A stretch of 64,000 nt of DNA from Dorea sp. 5-2 (GCF_000403455.2 NZ_KE159715.1:545929-609928); one strand, 5' to 3'. Counted from the stretch's first letter, positions 35,933 through 45,349 are shown. A program made the numbers and translations. The notes: generated by a model from the sequence alone, not told the origin.

Positions 35933-37227
35933 TGGGGCTTTATTATATTCTGGATTTTATCATGACAGTGTCAGAAGTGGCAGGCTTGTATATGATTTAC
36001 ATACATTTATGTAAAAATCCTCGTTTTTCTTCTCCATTTTGGAAATTTCTTCCGGCATGTGTCAATTTTTGTATAGCATGGATTACGACATGGTTAACAT
36101 CATTAGGTGCATATAAATTTTTTTTAACAGCTGTGATCTACATTGTTTGTTTAAACATAATTTACAAGGATTCTATTTCTCAGGGAATTGTGTGTTACGA
36201 ATTGTTTATTTTGCTGGTAGTATACCTGCCTGAAATAATCAGTATTCCCTGTTTACAGTGGTTATATGGGGAAGCTGCGCTGGTTGAAGTAGACGGGGTA
36301 CATATGCTTCGGTGGGAAATATATGTATTTGCTTTGATCATCAGGGCATTTGTACTAATTGGTATCCATATGCTGGTCAGGAACTGGCGGTATCGGTTCG
36401 GAAGGAAAGATACGCTGGTTGTATCACTAAGTTTTTCGATTGCATTAGCGGTTAACATGTTATCTGCTTATGAATACTTGAATTTAGGGATATTGTCCAA
36501 TTCACTCGTGTATATTATTAATATATTTCTTGTAGTCAGTTTTGTTGTAAGCTTCCTGTATTCTAAAAATACAGTTTGTATCCGGGAGCAGGAGTTAAAG
36601 AAACAGCAGACCATAGAGAGAATGAACCAGCAGTTTTCGTATTATCAGGAGAGAGCGAAAGATGAGGAACGCGTGCGTGCGCTGTACCATGATATGAAAA
36701 ATCATCTGCTCATCCTGGAGAGACAGAACAGTGCAGAGACGAAACAGATGGTATCGGATCTTCGCCGGCGGATTTCGGATTATGAGGAGTATATCCACAC
36801 GGGAAATGAGTTTTTGGATGTTATCATTCACGATAAGGCGAAGAAAGCCAAAGAACAGCAGATAGATTTCTCGGCGGTGCTCCACTTTGAGGATGGCGGT
36901 TTTATCGAGCCGATGGATCTGAGTACCATTTTTGGCAATGCGTTGGATAATGCGATCGAGGCGAGTGTGAAGCTGCCGCCAGAGCAGAGGTTGATCACGG
37001 TAAAAGCGGGATGTGTACGGGAAATGTTATCTGTCGTATTTGAGAATAATTGCCGGCAGGGGGAGGCGGAATATAAGCATACTACCAAATCAGACTGTTT
37101 TTTGCATGGATTCGGAATTCAGAATATGAAGACGGCGGTAGAAAAATACGGCGGTCAATGTCTGATCCAACAGAAGTTCGGACAGTTTACAGTGAAGATT
37201 ATTTTGCCGTTGCCGGAAGAAAAATGA
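35932..37227 (+). CDS. GHKL sensor histidine kinase (AgrC-like), copy 1
   Basis: 431 residues with about six N-terminal membrane spans (to about 210), a coiled linker and a GHKL kinase core: phospho-His in ALYHDMKNHL (about 253), N box IFGNALDNAIEA, G box HGFGIQNMKTAVEKYGG. Residues from RVRALYHD to RLITVKA (113 residues) are identical to the next gene's product. Membrane and extreme C-terminal parts differ. It partners with the LytTR regulator, and the signal, possibly a peptide, is unknown. Confidence 0.88.
   Translation: MGLYYILDFIMTVSEVAGLYMIYIHLCKNPRFSSPFWKFLPACVNFCIAWITTWLTSLGAYKFFLTAVIYIVCLNIIYKDSISQGIVCYELFILLVVYLPEIISIPCLQWLYGEAALVEVDGVHMLRWEIYVFALIIRAFVLIGIHMLVRNWRYRFGRKDTLVVSLSFSIALAVNMLSAYEYLNLGILSNSLVYIINIFLVVSFVVSFLYSKNTVCIREQELKKQQTIERMNQQFSYYQERAKDEERVRALYHDMKNHLLILERQNSAETKQMVSDLRRRISDYEEYIHTGNEFLDVIIHDKAKKAKEQQIDFSAVLHFEDGGFIEPMDLSTIFGNALDNAIEASVKLPPEQRLITVKAGCVREMLSVVFENNCRQGEAEYKHTTKSDCFLHGFGIQNMKTAVEKYGGQCLIQQKFGQFTVKIILPLPEEK
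36670..37008 (+). repeat. 339-bp kinase-core repeat, copy 1
   Basis: Matches 38004-38342 without gaps, with six differences (98.2% identity), all synonymous. Flanking parts of the two genes are clearly diverged. Confidence 0.95.
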
Positions 37228-37286
37228 GCAGTCAAAGCGAAGGATTGTGATGGGAGATGGAAGGGGTGCCCCAAGGAGAGGGTGTA

Positions 37287-38552
37287 ATGTGGATATATCG
37301 TGTAATGGATATTCTGGGTACGTTAGGTGATGTGATCGCACTCGGCTTTATTATGACTGGAATATGCAAAGAAAATAGAAATAAATATGTGAAATATTTG
37401 CCGTGTGTATTATTTTTCTGTTTTGTGTATATGTGGACATGGGTGATCCGGGATCAGACGTTCAAAATGCCGGCGATCATTATTGCGGGAACTGTTTTTA
37501 TTAAATTGTGTTACAGGGATAAATGGTTTAACGGCATTATCTGCATGTTTTTGCTTTATGCGGAGATTATCTTGGGAGAAACCATTGCCGGAAGTATTCT
37601 TTCTCATTTTTTTGATCCGCTTACGGTGAAAATAGGAAATGAAATATTTATGAGATGGCAGACGTATTTTGGATTTTTTATCGTGATGCTCCTGCTGTCT
37701 TTTGGAATATCCCGTCTGTTCCGTAACTTTCAATATGAGACAACTCTGAAAGATTTTATATTGATATTTGTAAGTTACATTTTTTTGATAATCATATTTC
37801 TGGATGATATAACCATAAAAAGCGGGAACTATAATCTGGAACATCATATAATGAGCAGCGCCCTGGCAATTATATTCACTGTACAGCTCTTATATATGAA
37901 AAACTATACGTTGTTGAAAAAGGTGGAACAGCAGGAGCAATTTACGATTGAAAGGATGAAGGAGCAGTTCGCGTATTACAGGGAAAAAGAAGATGACGAG
38001 AAGCGCGTGCGTGCGCTGTACCATGATATGAAAAATCATCTGCTCATCCTGGAGAGACAGAACAGTGCAGAGACAAAGCAGATGGTATCAGATCTTCGCC
38101 GGCGGATTTCGGATTATGAGGAGTATATCCACACGGGAAATGAGTTTTTGGATGTTATCATCCATGATAAGGCGAAGAAAGCCAAAGAACAGCAGATAGA
38201 TTTCTCGGCGGTGCTCCACTTTGAGGATGGCGGTTTTATCGAGCCGATGGATCTGAGTACCATTTTTGGCAATGCGTTGGATAATGCGATCGAGGCGAGT
38301 GTGAAGCTGCCGCCAGAGCAGAGGCTGATCACGGTAAAAGCGCGCAGTATCCATGACGTGCTGATGATCGTGTTTGAGAATCATGCGGCAGCGGGGAGAA
38401 TGAATGGTACGTCAAAAGAAGATGGATTTCTGCACGGATTTGGAATTCCCAATATCCAAAAGGCAGTAGAGAAGTATAACGGAGAGTGTGTGATCCGGCA
38501 GGAGGATGGGAAGTTTGTAATGAAAAATATCATACCGTTACCGGAAACTTAA
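37287..38552 (+). CDS. GHKL sensor histidine kinase (AgrC-like), copy 2
   Basis: 421 residues from ATG 37287, chosen because AAGGAG lies 8 bp upstream; an in-frame ATG at 37257 has no such site. Six or so membrane spans, then the same 113-residue kinase core as copy 1 and a diverged C-terminus with HGFGIPNIQKAVEKYNG. The sensor halves share only general layout, so the two kinases probably read different signals and phosphorylate the same LytTR regulator. Confidence 0.88.
   Translation: MWIYRVMDILGTLGDVIALGFIMTGICKENRNKYVKYLPCVLFFCFVYMWTWVIRDQTFKMPAIIIAGTVFIKLCYRDKWFNGIICMFLLYAEIILGETIAGSILSHFFDPLTVKIGNEIFMRWQTYFGFFIVMLLLSFGISRLFRNFQYETTLKDFILIFVSYIFLIIIFLDDITIKSGNYNLEHHIMSSALAIIFTVQLLYMKNYTLLKKVEQQEQFTIERMKEQFAYYREKEDDEKRVRALYHDMKNHLLILERQNSAETKQMVSDLRRRISDYEEYIHTGNEFLDVIIHDKAKKAKEQQIDFSAVLHFEDGGFIEPMDLSTIFGNALDNAIEASVKLPPEQRLITVKARSIHDVLMIVFENHAAAGRMNGTSKEDGFLHGFGIPNIQKAVEKYNGECVIRQEDGKFVMKNIIPLPET
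38004..38342 (+). repeat. 339-bp kinase-core repeat, copy 2
   Basis: Second copy of the block at 36670-37008, offset 1334 bp. Confidence 0.95.
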
Positions 38553-38629
38553 GTTCAGTGAAAGCCATGAGATGAGAAAAGTCTTGTGGCTTTTTGCATT
38601 TCTGTCAACTGCTTGTTATGTCGTTTCTG

Positions 38630-38662
38630 ATTAGTTTAGGCGGTCGTTATATTAGTTTAGGC
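38630..38662 (+). promoter_or_regulatory. LytTR-type direct-repeat operator
   Basis: ATTAGTTTAGGC occurs twice (38630-38641 and 38651-38662) with a period of 21 bp, two helical turns, the known geometry of LytTR binding sites. The second copy ends 8 bp before the -35. The LytTR regulator is encoded 3 kb upstream. Confidence 0.75.
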
Positions 38663-38670
38663 AATGCATA

Positions 38671-38698
38671 TTGAAAAAATGATCCATGGGAGTATTCT
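38671..38698 (+). promoter_or_regulatory. Promoter of the BceAB-like transporter
   Basis: TTGAAA (38671-38676), 16 bp, TATTCT (38693-38698), directly downstream of the repeats. Confidence 0.65.
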
Positions 38699-38729
38699 GA
38701 GTTATAAAGAGAAATAAGGAGGAACTCTC

Positions 38730-39488
38730 ATGTTAAAAGTAGAACATTTATTCAAAAGTTATAAGACAGGAAAGATAACGTATGAGGTGTTAAAGGACGT
38801 CTGTTTCGAGGTGAAAAAGGGGGAATTTGCGGCGGTCATGGGGGCGTCCGGAAGCGGTAAGACAACCATGCTCAACTGTATTTCCTGTTTCCATCCCTGC
38901 GATAAGGGGGAGATCACTTTGAACGGTATCAGCCTTTCAAGGCTTGGGGAAGAGGAGATCGCGAAGGTGCGGAACGAGCAGTTAGGCTTTGTATTCCAGG
39001 ATTTTATGCTGCTTGACGGTCTCACCGTGTTTGAGAATGTGTGTGTGCCGAAGGTGATCCGGGGAGAGGATTATCAATTGATGGAGGAAAAAGCGGGAAG
39101 ACTCCTGCGGTTATTCGGCATTGAACAGATTGCAGATAAATATCCGGCAGAGATTTCCGGCGGGCAGAAGCAGAGGACGGCGGTAGCGCGTTCTCTCATG
39201 AACGATCCGCTTGCGATCCTTGCCGATGAGCCGACGGGGAACTTAGACAGCCGTTCCAGCGAGGCGGTCATCCAGGCATTTATTGAGGCGAAGAAAACCC
39301 TGGGAGCAACGACGCTGATGGTGACGCACGATACCTTCTCCGCAAGCTATTGTGACCGTGTGATCATGATGAAGGACGGGAAGGTTCATTCAGAACTGAT
39401 CAACAATGGAGACAGGAGAGCATTTTTAGAGAAGCTTCTGGATGTGTTGAGGAAATTGAATGGTGGTGAGAACGATGACGCTGCTTAA
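38730..39488 (+). CDS. BceA-like ABC transporter ATPase
   Basis: 252 residues with Walker A GASGSGKT (about 36-43), signature ISGGQKQR, Walker B AILADEPTGNLD and H-loop VTHD. It belongs to the MacB/LolD-like group that pairs with FtsX-type permeases. With the overlapping permease it forms a peptide-antibiotic detoxification or sensing transporter. The promoter points to control by the LytTR system. Confidence 0.92.
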   Translation: MLKVEHLFKSYKTGKITYEVLKDVCFEVKKGEFAAVMGASGSGKTTMLNCISCFHPCDKGEITLNGISLSRLGEEEIAKVRNEQLGFVFQDFMLLDGLTVFENVCVPKVIRGEDYQLMEEKAGRLLRLFGIEQIADKYPAEISGGQKQRTAVARSLMNDPLAILADEPTGNLDSRSSEAVIQAFIEAKKTLGATTLMVTHDTFSASYCDRVIMMKDGKVHSELINNGDRRAFLEKLLDVLRKLNGGENDDAA

Positions 39489-41607
39489 TGTGTTAAATAA
39501 ACTGAGGAAATATAATAAAGGGAACTACAGACAATTCAGTCTGTGCTTTTCGCTGTCTGTCTTATTGGTGTCAGCCCTGACGCTTTTTATGCAAAGCCCC
39601 TTCGTGCAGAGCCGGCTGCCGGCCGGCGGGGATTCCAGAAAAACGCTGTATATGGTATATGCGGTGGCTGTAACGGGATGTGTACTGTTCACCATTTATG
39701 CAACGGGGCTGTTTCTGCGCTTTAAGAGCCGGGAGGCGGGGATCCTCATGGCGCTTGGAACGGCGAAAGGTATGCTTTCAAGAACGATAATGAAAGAGAT
39801 GCTCCTGCTTATTGGGAGATTATCTGCGGTCAGCATTCTTGCGGGCGGTATGATCGCATTTGGTTTTGGCAAATTATACGAGTATCTGATCCAGAGTGTG
39901 GAAGGCGATGGATTTGGGTTATCCTGGTCTGGTTTCATTGGCTCGGCTGCGTTCGTATTGACGATATCTGTTATGATCATGGGAATGACGGGCAGATTTT
40001 TGAAACGGGCAGATCTAATTGAGATCTTAAATGAGGAGCGCAGAACGGAGCCGATCAGGAAAAATGTTGACCGGAAATATCTGGTTACAGGCCTGATCTT
40101 GATCGCGCTGGGAATATTGGGCGGACTTATCGTTCCGTTTGTGATCAGTATGGTCTTTAAAATGGTGCTCGGCGGTTTCACGTATGCTTTTTACATTTTG
40201 GTATTGATCGGTCTGTACCGGATCATGGTATATTCGATCGCGGTCCACAAGCGGGGGAAAAATCCGCAGAAATACTACAGGCACCTGATCTCGTTTGGAA
40301 TGTTGAAATTTCAGGGAGTGTCTGTTGTACGCAATATGCTGATCATCACGCTTCTTCTGGCAGGCGCTTTATTTGCGATATTCTACTCTGCAACGAATTA
40401 TATCCAGGGGGCGTCGGCCGCGGCGGGCGAGGAGAATGATATGTCCTGCCGATATCTTGGGGATGCAGAAGGGTTAACGATGGATGATGTGAAGGCTGCT
40501 GCTTCGGAGTATGGCGTAGAGATCACGGATTACCGGGAGGCAGAGATGGCGCGTCTGCTTGGCAGCGGGGTGGCAAGGGAGAATTATGATGAGAATGGTA
40601 TGCTGATGGAAGAGTACCGGGAGAAGGACTATTATAAGAATTTTATCAGTGCCGGCGGATTTTCGGAGGCGGCAGGACAGAAAGTAGAGGTAGAGCCTGG
40701 AACTTACCTGTATGTCAACCGGGAAAATAATACGGAAAATTATTGGTTTTTACCGGATGATCTGGATATGGCGGAGAATACGGATACAGGGGTAAGAAAA
40801 GAGCTTGCCTTTGCGGGAACCGTAGAATACAGCAGTTTCTTCTATGGCCGCGGGCAGGACGGGGATGCGGTCTATATTTTAAATGATGAGGATTTTGCCG
40901 AGTTAAAAGAGGGATTGTCCAAGGAGTTTCAGATGACGCAGGTACTGTTTAACGTGTCAGAGACGGGGGATGCTTACGCATTTTCCAAGGAATTGTATGC
41001 GCGGTACTGTGATTCGATATCGGAACGTATGCGTGTGATCGCGTCCTATGATGAATACCGGGCGGGGGTGGAAGCGGATTATGATTACGGCGAGCCGGTT
41101 GTGCTTTATCCAAAGCGTCCGGAGATCGAAGTGGACTGGAAATACAGCCCGGTGTTTGTTCCACTTCTAAAGCGGAACTTTGTGCTGACTTATGCAACGC
41201 TGTTGTTGATATTTATTTTTGTATCGGTGATCTGTCTGGTATCGGCGGGAGTGATCGGGTACACCAGAAGTATTACGGTTGCTGTGAAGAGTAAGCGTGT
41301 GCTGATGGATGTGAAGAAGCTGGGAGCCGGACAGGATTATCTGGACCGGATCTTGAAAGAACAGATAGAAAAAGTATTTGTTCTGCCGACAGCGGCGGCG
41401 GTGATCTTGATGTTCGTCTATTATACAATGACTTTGTGGCAGAACGACGGAGTGATTTCTTCCAATGAATATCCGATGATCGGGTTTAACGCGGCGGTCT
41501 GTATCTTGATTCTAGTATATCAGTATATTCTCTATCGTTCATCTTATAGAAGGGCTCATGGAATAATCTTTGGCGCGGGAAGAGCGGGCATGGGAAAAAG
41601 GGGATAA
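39475..41607 (+). CDS. BceB-like ABC transporter permease (FtsX family)
   Basis: 710 residues from ATG 39475, overlapping bceA by 14 bp. Ten predicted membrane spans in the BceB order, with a large external domain (about residues 310-560) that in this family binds peptide antibiotics or lipid II complexes. FtsX regions lie at about 60-220 and 570-690. It completes the transporter with the upstream ATPase. Confidence 0.9.
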   Translation: MTLLNVLNKLRKYNKGNYRQFSLCFSLSVLLVSALTLFMQSPFVQSRLPAGGDSRKTLYMVYAVAVTGCVLFTIYATGLFLRFKSREAGILMALGTAKGMLSRTIMKEMLLLIGRLSAVSILAGGMIAFGFGKLYEYLIQSVEGDGFGLSWSGFIGSAAFVLTISVMIMGMTGRFLKRADLIEILNEERRTEPIRKNVDRKYLVTGLILIALGILGGLIVPFVISMVFKMVLGGFTYAFYILVLIGLYRIMVYSIAVHKRGKNPQKYYRHLISFGMLKFQGVSVVRNMLIITLLLAGALFAIFYSATNYIQGASAAAGEENDMSCRYLGDAEGLTMDDVKAAASEYGVEITDYREAEMARLLGSGVARENYDENGMLMEEYREKDYYKNFISAGGFSEAAGQKVEVEPGTYLYVNRENNTENYWFLPDDLDMAENTDTGVRKELAFAGTVEYSSFFYGRGQDGDAVYILNDEDFAELKEGLSKEFQMTQVLFNVSETGDAYAFSKELYARYCDSISERMRVIASYDEYRAGVEADYDYGEPVVLYPKRPEIEVDWKYSPVFVPLLKRNFVLTYATLLLIFIFVSVICLVSAGVIGYTRSITVAVKSKRVLMDVKKLGAGQDYLDRILKEQIEKVFVLPTAAAVILMFVYYTMTLWQNDGVISSNEYPMIGFNAAVCILILVYQYILYRSSYRRAHGIIFGAGRAGMGKRG

Positions 41608-41614
41608 CGAGGCG

Positions 41615-42070
41615 GTGAAAGAATATAGAATCCGTATCAACGGCGGAATGGATTTTGTAGTTGTATTTCCCGAAGTGATCGGTTCCCTGATCTCTAAGAT
41701 CCGTGATCATGAAGGGGAGGAGCTGGTGGTAGGGATCGAGGAAGTGATGCCTAAGCAGATGGCGGAATATCTGCTGAGGGTGCTTAACACGAACCGGTTT
41801 GCGGACCGTCAGTTCAGGTTCCGGCAGATATTGGAGGATCCGATCACGAAAGAGGGGCTGTATCAGGTGCTTGGGGAACAACTGCGGAGTATGGACATCG
41901 ACGATGAGAAATGCTTTGATAAGGTAGAACTGGTTGAGATGCTGACCGGAGATTCCGGATTTGAAATTGAGTGTACGATCCCGTTTCTGTGGGCGTGTAA
42001 GGATACTGCGGCAGTGTTCTTATATACATTTCCGGACGGAGAGAAGAAAAGGATACTCATTGAGTATTAG
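41615..42070 (+). CDS. Uncharacterised protein downstream of bceAB
   Basis: About 151 residues from GTG 41615, 7 bp after the permease stop (GAGG upstream). A longer form from 41570 would overlap the permease. No signal peptide or membrane span; mixed alpha/beta with VKEYRIRINGGMDFVVVFPEVIG at the start. Not recognised. The tight spacing suggests it is in the transporter operon. Confidence 0.6.
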   Translation: MKEYRIRINGGMDFVVVFPEVIGSLISKIRDHEGEELVVGIEEVMPKQMAEYLLRVLNTNRFADRQFRFRQILEDPITKEGLYQVLGEQLRSMDIDDEKCFDKVELVEMLTGDSGFEIECTIPFLWACKDTAAVFLYTFPDGEKKRILIEY

Positions 42071-42141
42071 AGTGTTTTGTGTTATACTTGGAACAAGTAA
42101 TCATGTCAGATGTTGGAAAGCAGAGTAGGGAGTGACGATCA

Positions 42142-43653
42142 ATGACAATAGCAGAAAGAATCGCCGGACTGCCGGCAGCAGTTAATACCGCAAAACCATT
42201 TCAGGCACAATTAACCCAGGCAAGACCAGGGAGTGACCGTCCAATTGCCGCAGCGGGCAATTCCGGTCCGTCGGCGGCAGAGTCCTTTGTAGTGATGAAG
42301 TCGCTGTATGCCGCCGACCGTTCCGGGTATACCAAGGCGGATGCGGTGAATAAGCAGTGGAAGAAGATGAATACGGTGAATATCCTTGACGTACTTAACG
42401 GCACGGCAGATACTTCGAACAGGACATTAAGCGCGAAGGATGTGGAAGAGCGGCTTCGGGAAGGGAACCTGTTGGACGAGGTAAGCGACTTGGATTTTCG
42501 TATGCTTCAATTCGAGCTTTCCGGGCTTCAGTTTGAAACAGGGGCGGCATATCCGTCGGTTGAACCGGGCGAATTATATAAAAATGTAGAATATCTTGCT
42601 TCCCGCTATGCGGCGATGGAAGACAAGATCAAAACCACATATACCGGGGCAGAACAAAAAGAACGGCTGAACCGGCTGCATGAGATGTACGGGGAGACTT
42701 TAGAAAGAACGGCGAAGAGTTATTCAGAGATCGTGGGAGGCATTCTTGAGGATTGTGGAGTTTTCGGTGAGAAGGAGAAGATCTGCCAGTCTTTTAAGAG
42801 CGGTGTGGAGCAGAAAGTGGCCAAGTACAGAGAATTTCTGGAGCAGAACAGAGGATCTACAGGGCTAGAAGGCACAGAGGACGCATGGCTTCTGAAAGAC
42901 GATGAATATATCGCCGCCATGCTGCGTGGTGGTCGGACGTCTGTTTCTGAGAGAACACCGGCAAAAGACGGAGAATATTCCTTGCAGGAACTGGATACCC
43001 TGGGACGGTATGCGTCCAGCCTCTCCGTTATGTCGGCAAAGACCGACCCTTATAAGATGAGCGAGGAGCAGATGGGGCTTGATCTTGCCATGCTTGCCAT
43101 GAAGACGGATACCTTGAGCAAGGGCAAAGATGTGAGCCCTGCATTAAGCGCAACCTTACAGAAGACATTGAATGGATATCTGAATGTCTTTTTAGAACAG
43201 TATGACCGTAAGCTTGAAATGAATCGGAAGAATGCACAGATCGCAGCAGATCTTCAAGGAAATGCCGAAATTGACAAAGACAGTGTACGGCGTGTGTATC
43301 AGAGGACAATGGAGGAGTACCGCCGTTCTGGAAATGCGGTGGATGCGCTGATCAAAGGGGCTGAGTATGGAAGGTCGCAATATGCACAGAAGATGAATTT
43401 GGGATATGCAAAGGAAATCTACAGATATAAAAACAGCGGTTTTTACTGGATTGATTTTTTCGGAAATCCCTCGGAGAAGAAGGCTGGCTATTATGGGAAG
43501 ACCGAGAGCGCATATGAGCAGTATGTGATGGGATGGCTGGATTTTAAATGCAGCTTGGAAGACGGGAACGGCGTGAGGATGAACCTGTCTTTGCGATCTG
43601 CCGCTTCTTATTCTGCGGATCAGAGCGGGAATTGGATCAGTGAGAATGCATAA
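42142..43653 (+). CDS. Uncharacterised 503-residue protein
   Basis: No family recognised. The first 45 residues are low-complexity (Ala, Pro, Gln, Ser) without a clear signal peptide or membrane span. Residues 140-250 and 330-420 are strongly helical and charged, perhaps coiled coil, and the end is aromatic- and Ser-rich (RSAASYSADQSGNW). GGGAGTG upstream gives a weak ribosome site. It sits between the bceAB operon and the second two-component system, 43 bp before the latter. Confidence 0.65.
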   Translation: MTIAERIAGLPAAVNTAKPFQAQLTQARPGSDRPIAAAGNSGPSAAESFVVMKSLYAADRSGYTKADAVNKQWKKMNTVNILDVLNGTADTSNRTLSAKDVEERLREGNLLDEVSDLDFRMLQFELSGLQFETGAAYPSVEPGELYKNVEYLASRYAAMEDKIKTTYTGAEQKERLNRLHEMYGETLERTAKSYSEIVGGILEDCGVFGEKEKICQSFKSGVEQKVAKYREFLEQNRGSTGLEGTEDAWLLKDDEYIAAMLRGGRTSVSERTPAKDGEYSLQELDTLGRYASSLSVMSAKTDPYKMSEEQMGLDLAMLAMKTDTLSKGKDVSPALSATLQKTLNGYLNVFLEQYDRKLEMNRKNAQIAADLQGNAEIDKDSVRRVYQRTMEEYRRSGNAVDALIKGAEYGRSQYAQKMNLGYAKEIYRYKNSGFYWIDFFGNPSEKKAGYYGKTESAYEQYVMGWLDFKCSLEDGNGVRMNLSLRSAASYSADQSGNWISENA

Positions 43654-43696
43654 GATGTAGATTCGTTTGAGGCTTAAGGTTAGAAGGAATAAAGGG

Positions 43697-44377
43697 ATGG
43701 ATAAGTTTAGAATATTGATAGTAGAAGATGATATTGATCTAAGAGAAGGGTTATCCTTCTCTTTTTCAAGTGACGGATATGCAGTCACAGAGAGCGGAAC
43801 GAAAAGAGACGGCCTGGGCAAGATCGCAAAGAATAGCTATGATCTGATCCTTCTCGACTGTAACCTGCCGGACGGGACAGGCTTCGATCTTTGCAGAGAA
43901 GTGCGCGTCTATAGTAATATCCCGATCATCATGCTGACCGCCCGGGATACGGAGTTAGACGAGATCAAGGCTCTGGAATTAGGGGTAAATGATTACGTAT
44001 CAAAGCCATTTTCTCTTGGCGTATTAAAGGCGAGGATGAAGCGGATCCTTCAGGAAAGATCGGCAACGGCGAAGATCGCCGCCGGTTCCCTGCTCATAGA
44101 TCCGGGTACGTGTAAGGTGCAAAAGCACGGAGAGGAAGTTCCCTTAAGTAAGTTGGAGTACCGGCTGCTCCTGTATCTGGCGGAGAATAAGAACCACATC
44201 CTTTCCAAAGAGCAGATCTTAGAGAAGATCTGGGACAGCAGCGGAAGATATGTGGATGATAATACGGTGTCTGTTAATATCAGCAGGCTTCGGGCAAAAA
44301 TAGAAGACGACGCGTCGAACCCTGTCTGGATCAAGACCGTACATGGGATTGGGTATATCTGGAAAGAAAACCCATGA
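43697..44377 (+). CDS. OmpR-family response regulator (second transporter-linked system)
   Basis: 226 residues from ATG 43697 (AAGG upstream). Receiver with EDD (10-12), Asp54 and K in KPFSL; winged-helix DNA-binding domain from about 130, ending TVHGIGYIWKE. Same direction as a kinase, an ATPase and an FtsX permease, so it likely controls them. A palindrome at the end of the kinase gene is a candidate binding site. Confidence 0.92.
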   Translation: MDKFRILIVEDDIDLREGLSFSFSSDGYAVTESGTKRDGLGKIAKNSYDLILLDCNLPDGTGFDLCREVRVYSNIPIIMLTARDTELDEIKALELGVNDYVSKPFSLGVLKARMKRILQERSATAKIAAGSLLIDPGTCKVQKHGEEVPLSKLEYRLLLYLAENKNHILSKEQILEKIWDSSGRYVDDNTVSVNISRLRAKIEDDASNPVWIKTVHGIGYIWKENP

Positions 44378-44380
44378 TCC

Positions 44381-45349
44381 ATGATGCCCATTCAGGCGTT
44401 CGTCCGGGAAATGAGGAATGAAGTTATGTGGATCGCGATGATCTTGGCGGCAATGTTATGTCTGGCTGTTATTTATGGTATCTGTCAAAAAAGAAAAACC
44501 TACCGTATGATCGACCGTCTTCTGGACAGCGTATTAAGCCAGGAAATGATCGTATACCCGGGATGCGAGGGGGATCCGGATATGGAGGAAGGGGAGTATT
44601 CTGCCCTGGTAAGTAAGATCATGCAGATACAGGAAGTGCTGATGAGCCATGCCGGGAGCGCAGAGAAGGAAAAGGAGCAGGTGAAAAGCCTGGTGTCCGA
44701 TATGTCTCATCAGTTGAAAACTCCCCTTGCGAATCTGTCGCTTTATGCGGAGATCCTTGGCAGAGAAGAGCTTGCGCCGGGACAAAGAGCCGAGTTCGCG
44801 GATAAGATGCACAGGCAAGTGGAAAAGCTTACCTGGATCATCGAGTCACTGTCTAAGATGGTGAAATTGGAGCAGAATATCGAGGGTTTTGAAGCTTCCG
44901 ATACGACGATCCGGCAGACTATTCTAGATGCGGTAGATACGGTTTATGAGAAGATGGAACAAAAAGAAATCCGTCTGATCCTGGAGCCATTCGAGGACCG
45001 GCGGTTATACCATAACCGAAAGTGGACGGCGGAGGTGTTCGTCAACCTGTTGGAAAATGCGGTCAAATATACGGAAAAAGGCGGTTCGGTCATGATCCGT
45101 GTCCGTCCGTATGAATTATATACAGAAATCCAGGTTGCAGATAACGGGAGAGGAATCCGGCAGGAAGAACTGACGGATATTTTTAAGCGCTTCTACAGAA
45201 GTCCGGAGGCGGGAGATGCGGAAGGCTCCGGGATCGGGCTGTACCTGTCTGATCTGATCCTGGAAGAGGAGAAAGGATACATTACGGCAGTATCCGAATA
45301 TGGGGAAGGAAGCTGCTTCTCCGTGTTCTTACAAAACTGTAAGAACTGA
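44381..45349 (+). CDS. Sensor histidine kinase paired with the upstream regulator
   Basis: Up to 322 residues. One clear membrane span (MWIAMILAAMLCLAVIYGIC), then HisKA with SDMSHQLKTPLANLS (phospho-His about 110), N box VNLLENAVKY, G boxes DNGRGI and GSGIGLYLSDLI. The start is uncertain: ATG 44381 lacks a ribosome site, while ATG 44426 has GAGGA 8 bp upstream and would begin just before the membrane span. Confidence 0.88.
   Translation: MMPIQAFVREMRNEVMWIAMILAAMLCLAVIYGICQKRKTYRMIDRLLDSVLSQEMIVYPGCEGDPDMEEGEYSALVSKIMQIQEVLMSHAGSAEKEKEQVKSLVSDMSHQLKTPLANLSLYAEILGREELAPGQRAEFADKMHRQVEKLTWIIESLSKMVKLEQNIEGFEASDTTIRQTILDAVDTVYEKMEQKEIRLILEPFEDRRLYHNRKWTAEVFVNLLENAVKYTEKGGSVMIRVRPYELYTEIQVADNGRGIRQEELTDIFKRFYRSPEAGDAEGSGIGLYLSDLILEEEKGYITAVSEYGEGSCFSVFLQNCKN
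45325..45346. promoter_or_regulatory. Candidate response-regulator operator at the kinase gene end
   Basis: GTTCTTACA (45325-45333) and TGTAAGAAC (45338-45346) form a perfect 9-bp inverted repeat. It lies about 40-60 bp upstream of TATACT (45386-45391), a -10 without a proper -35, as expected for an activator-dependent promoter of the following transporter. It also encodes the kinase C-terminus. Confidence 0.5.
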
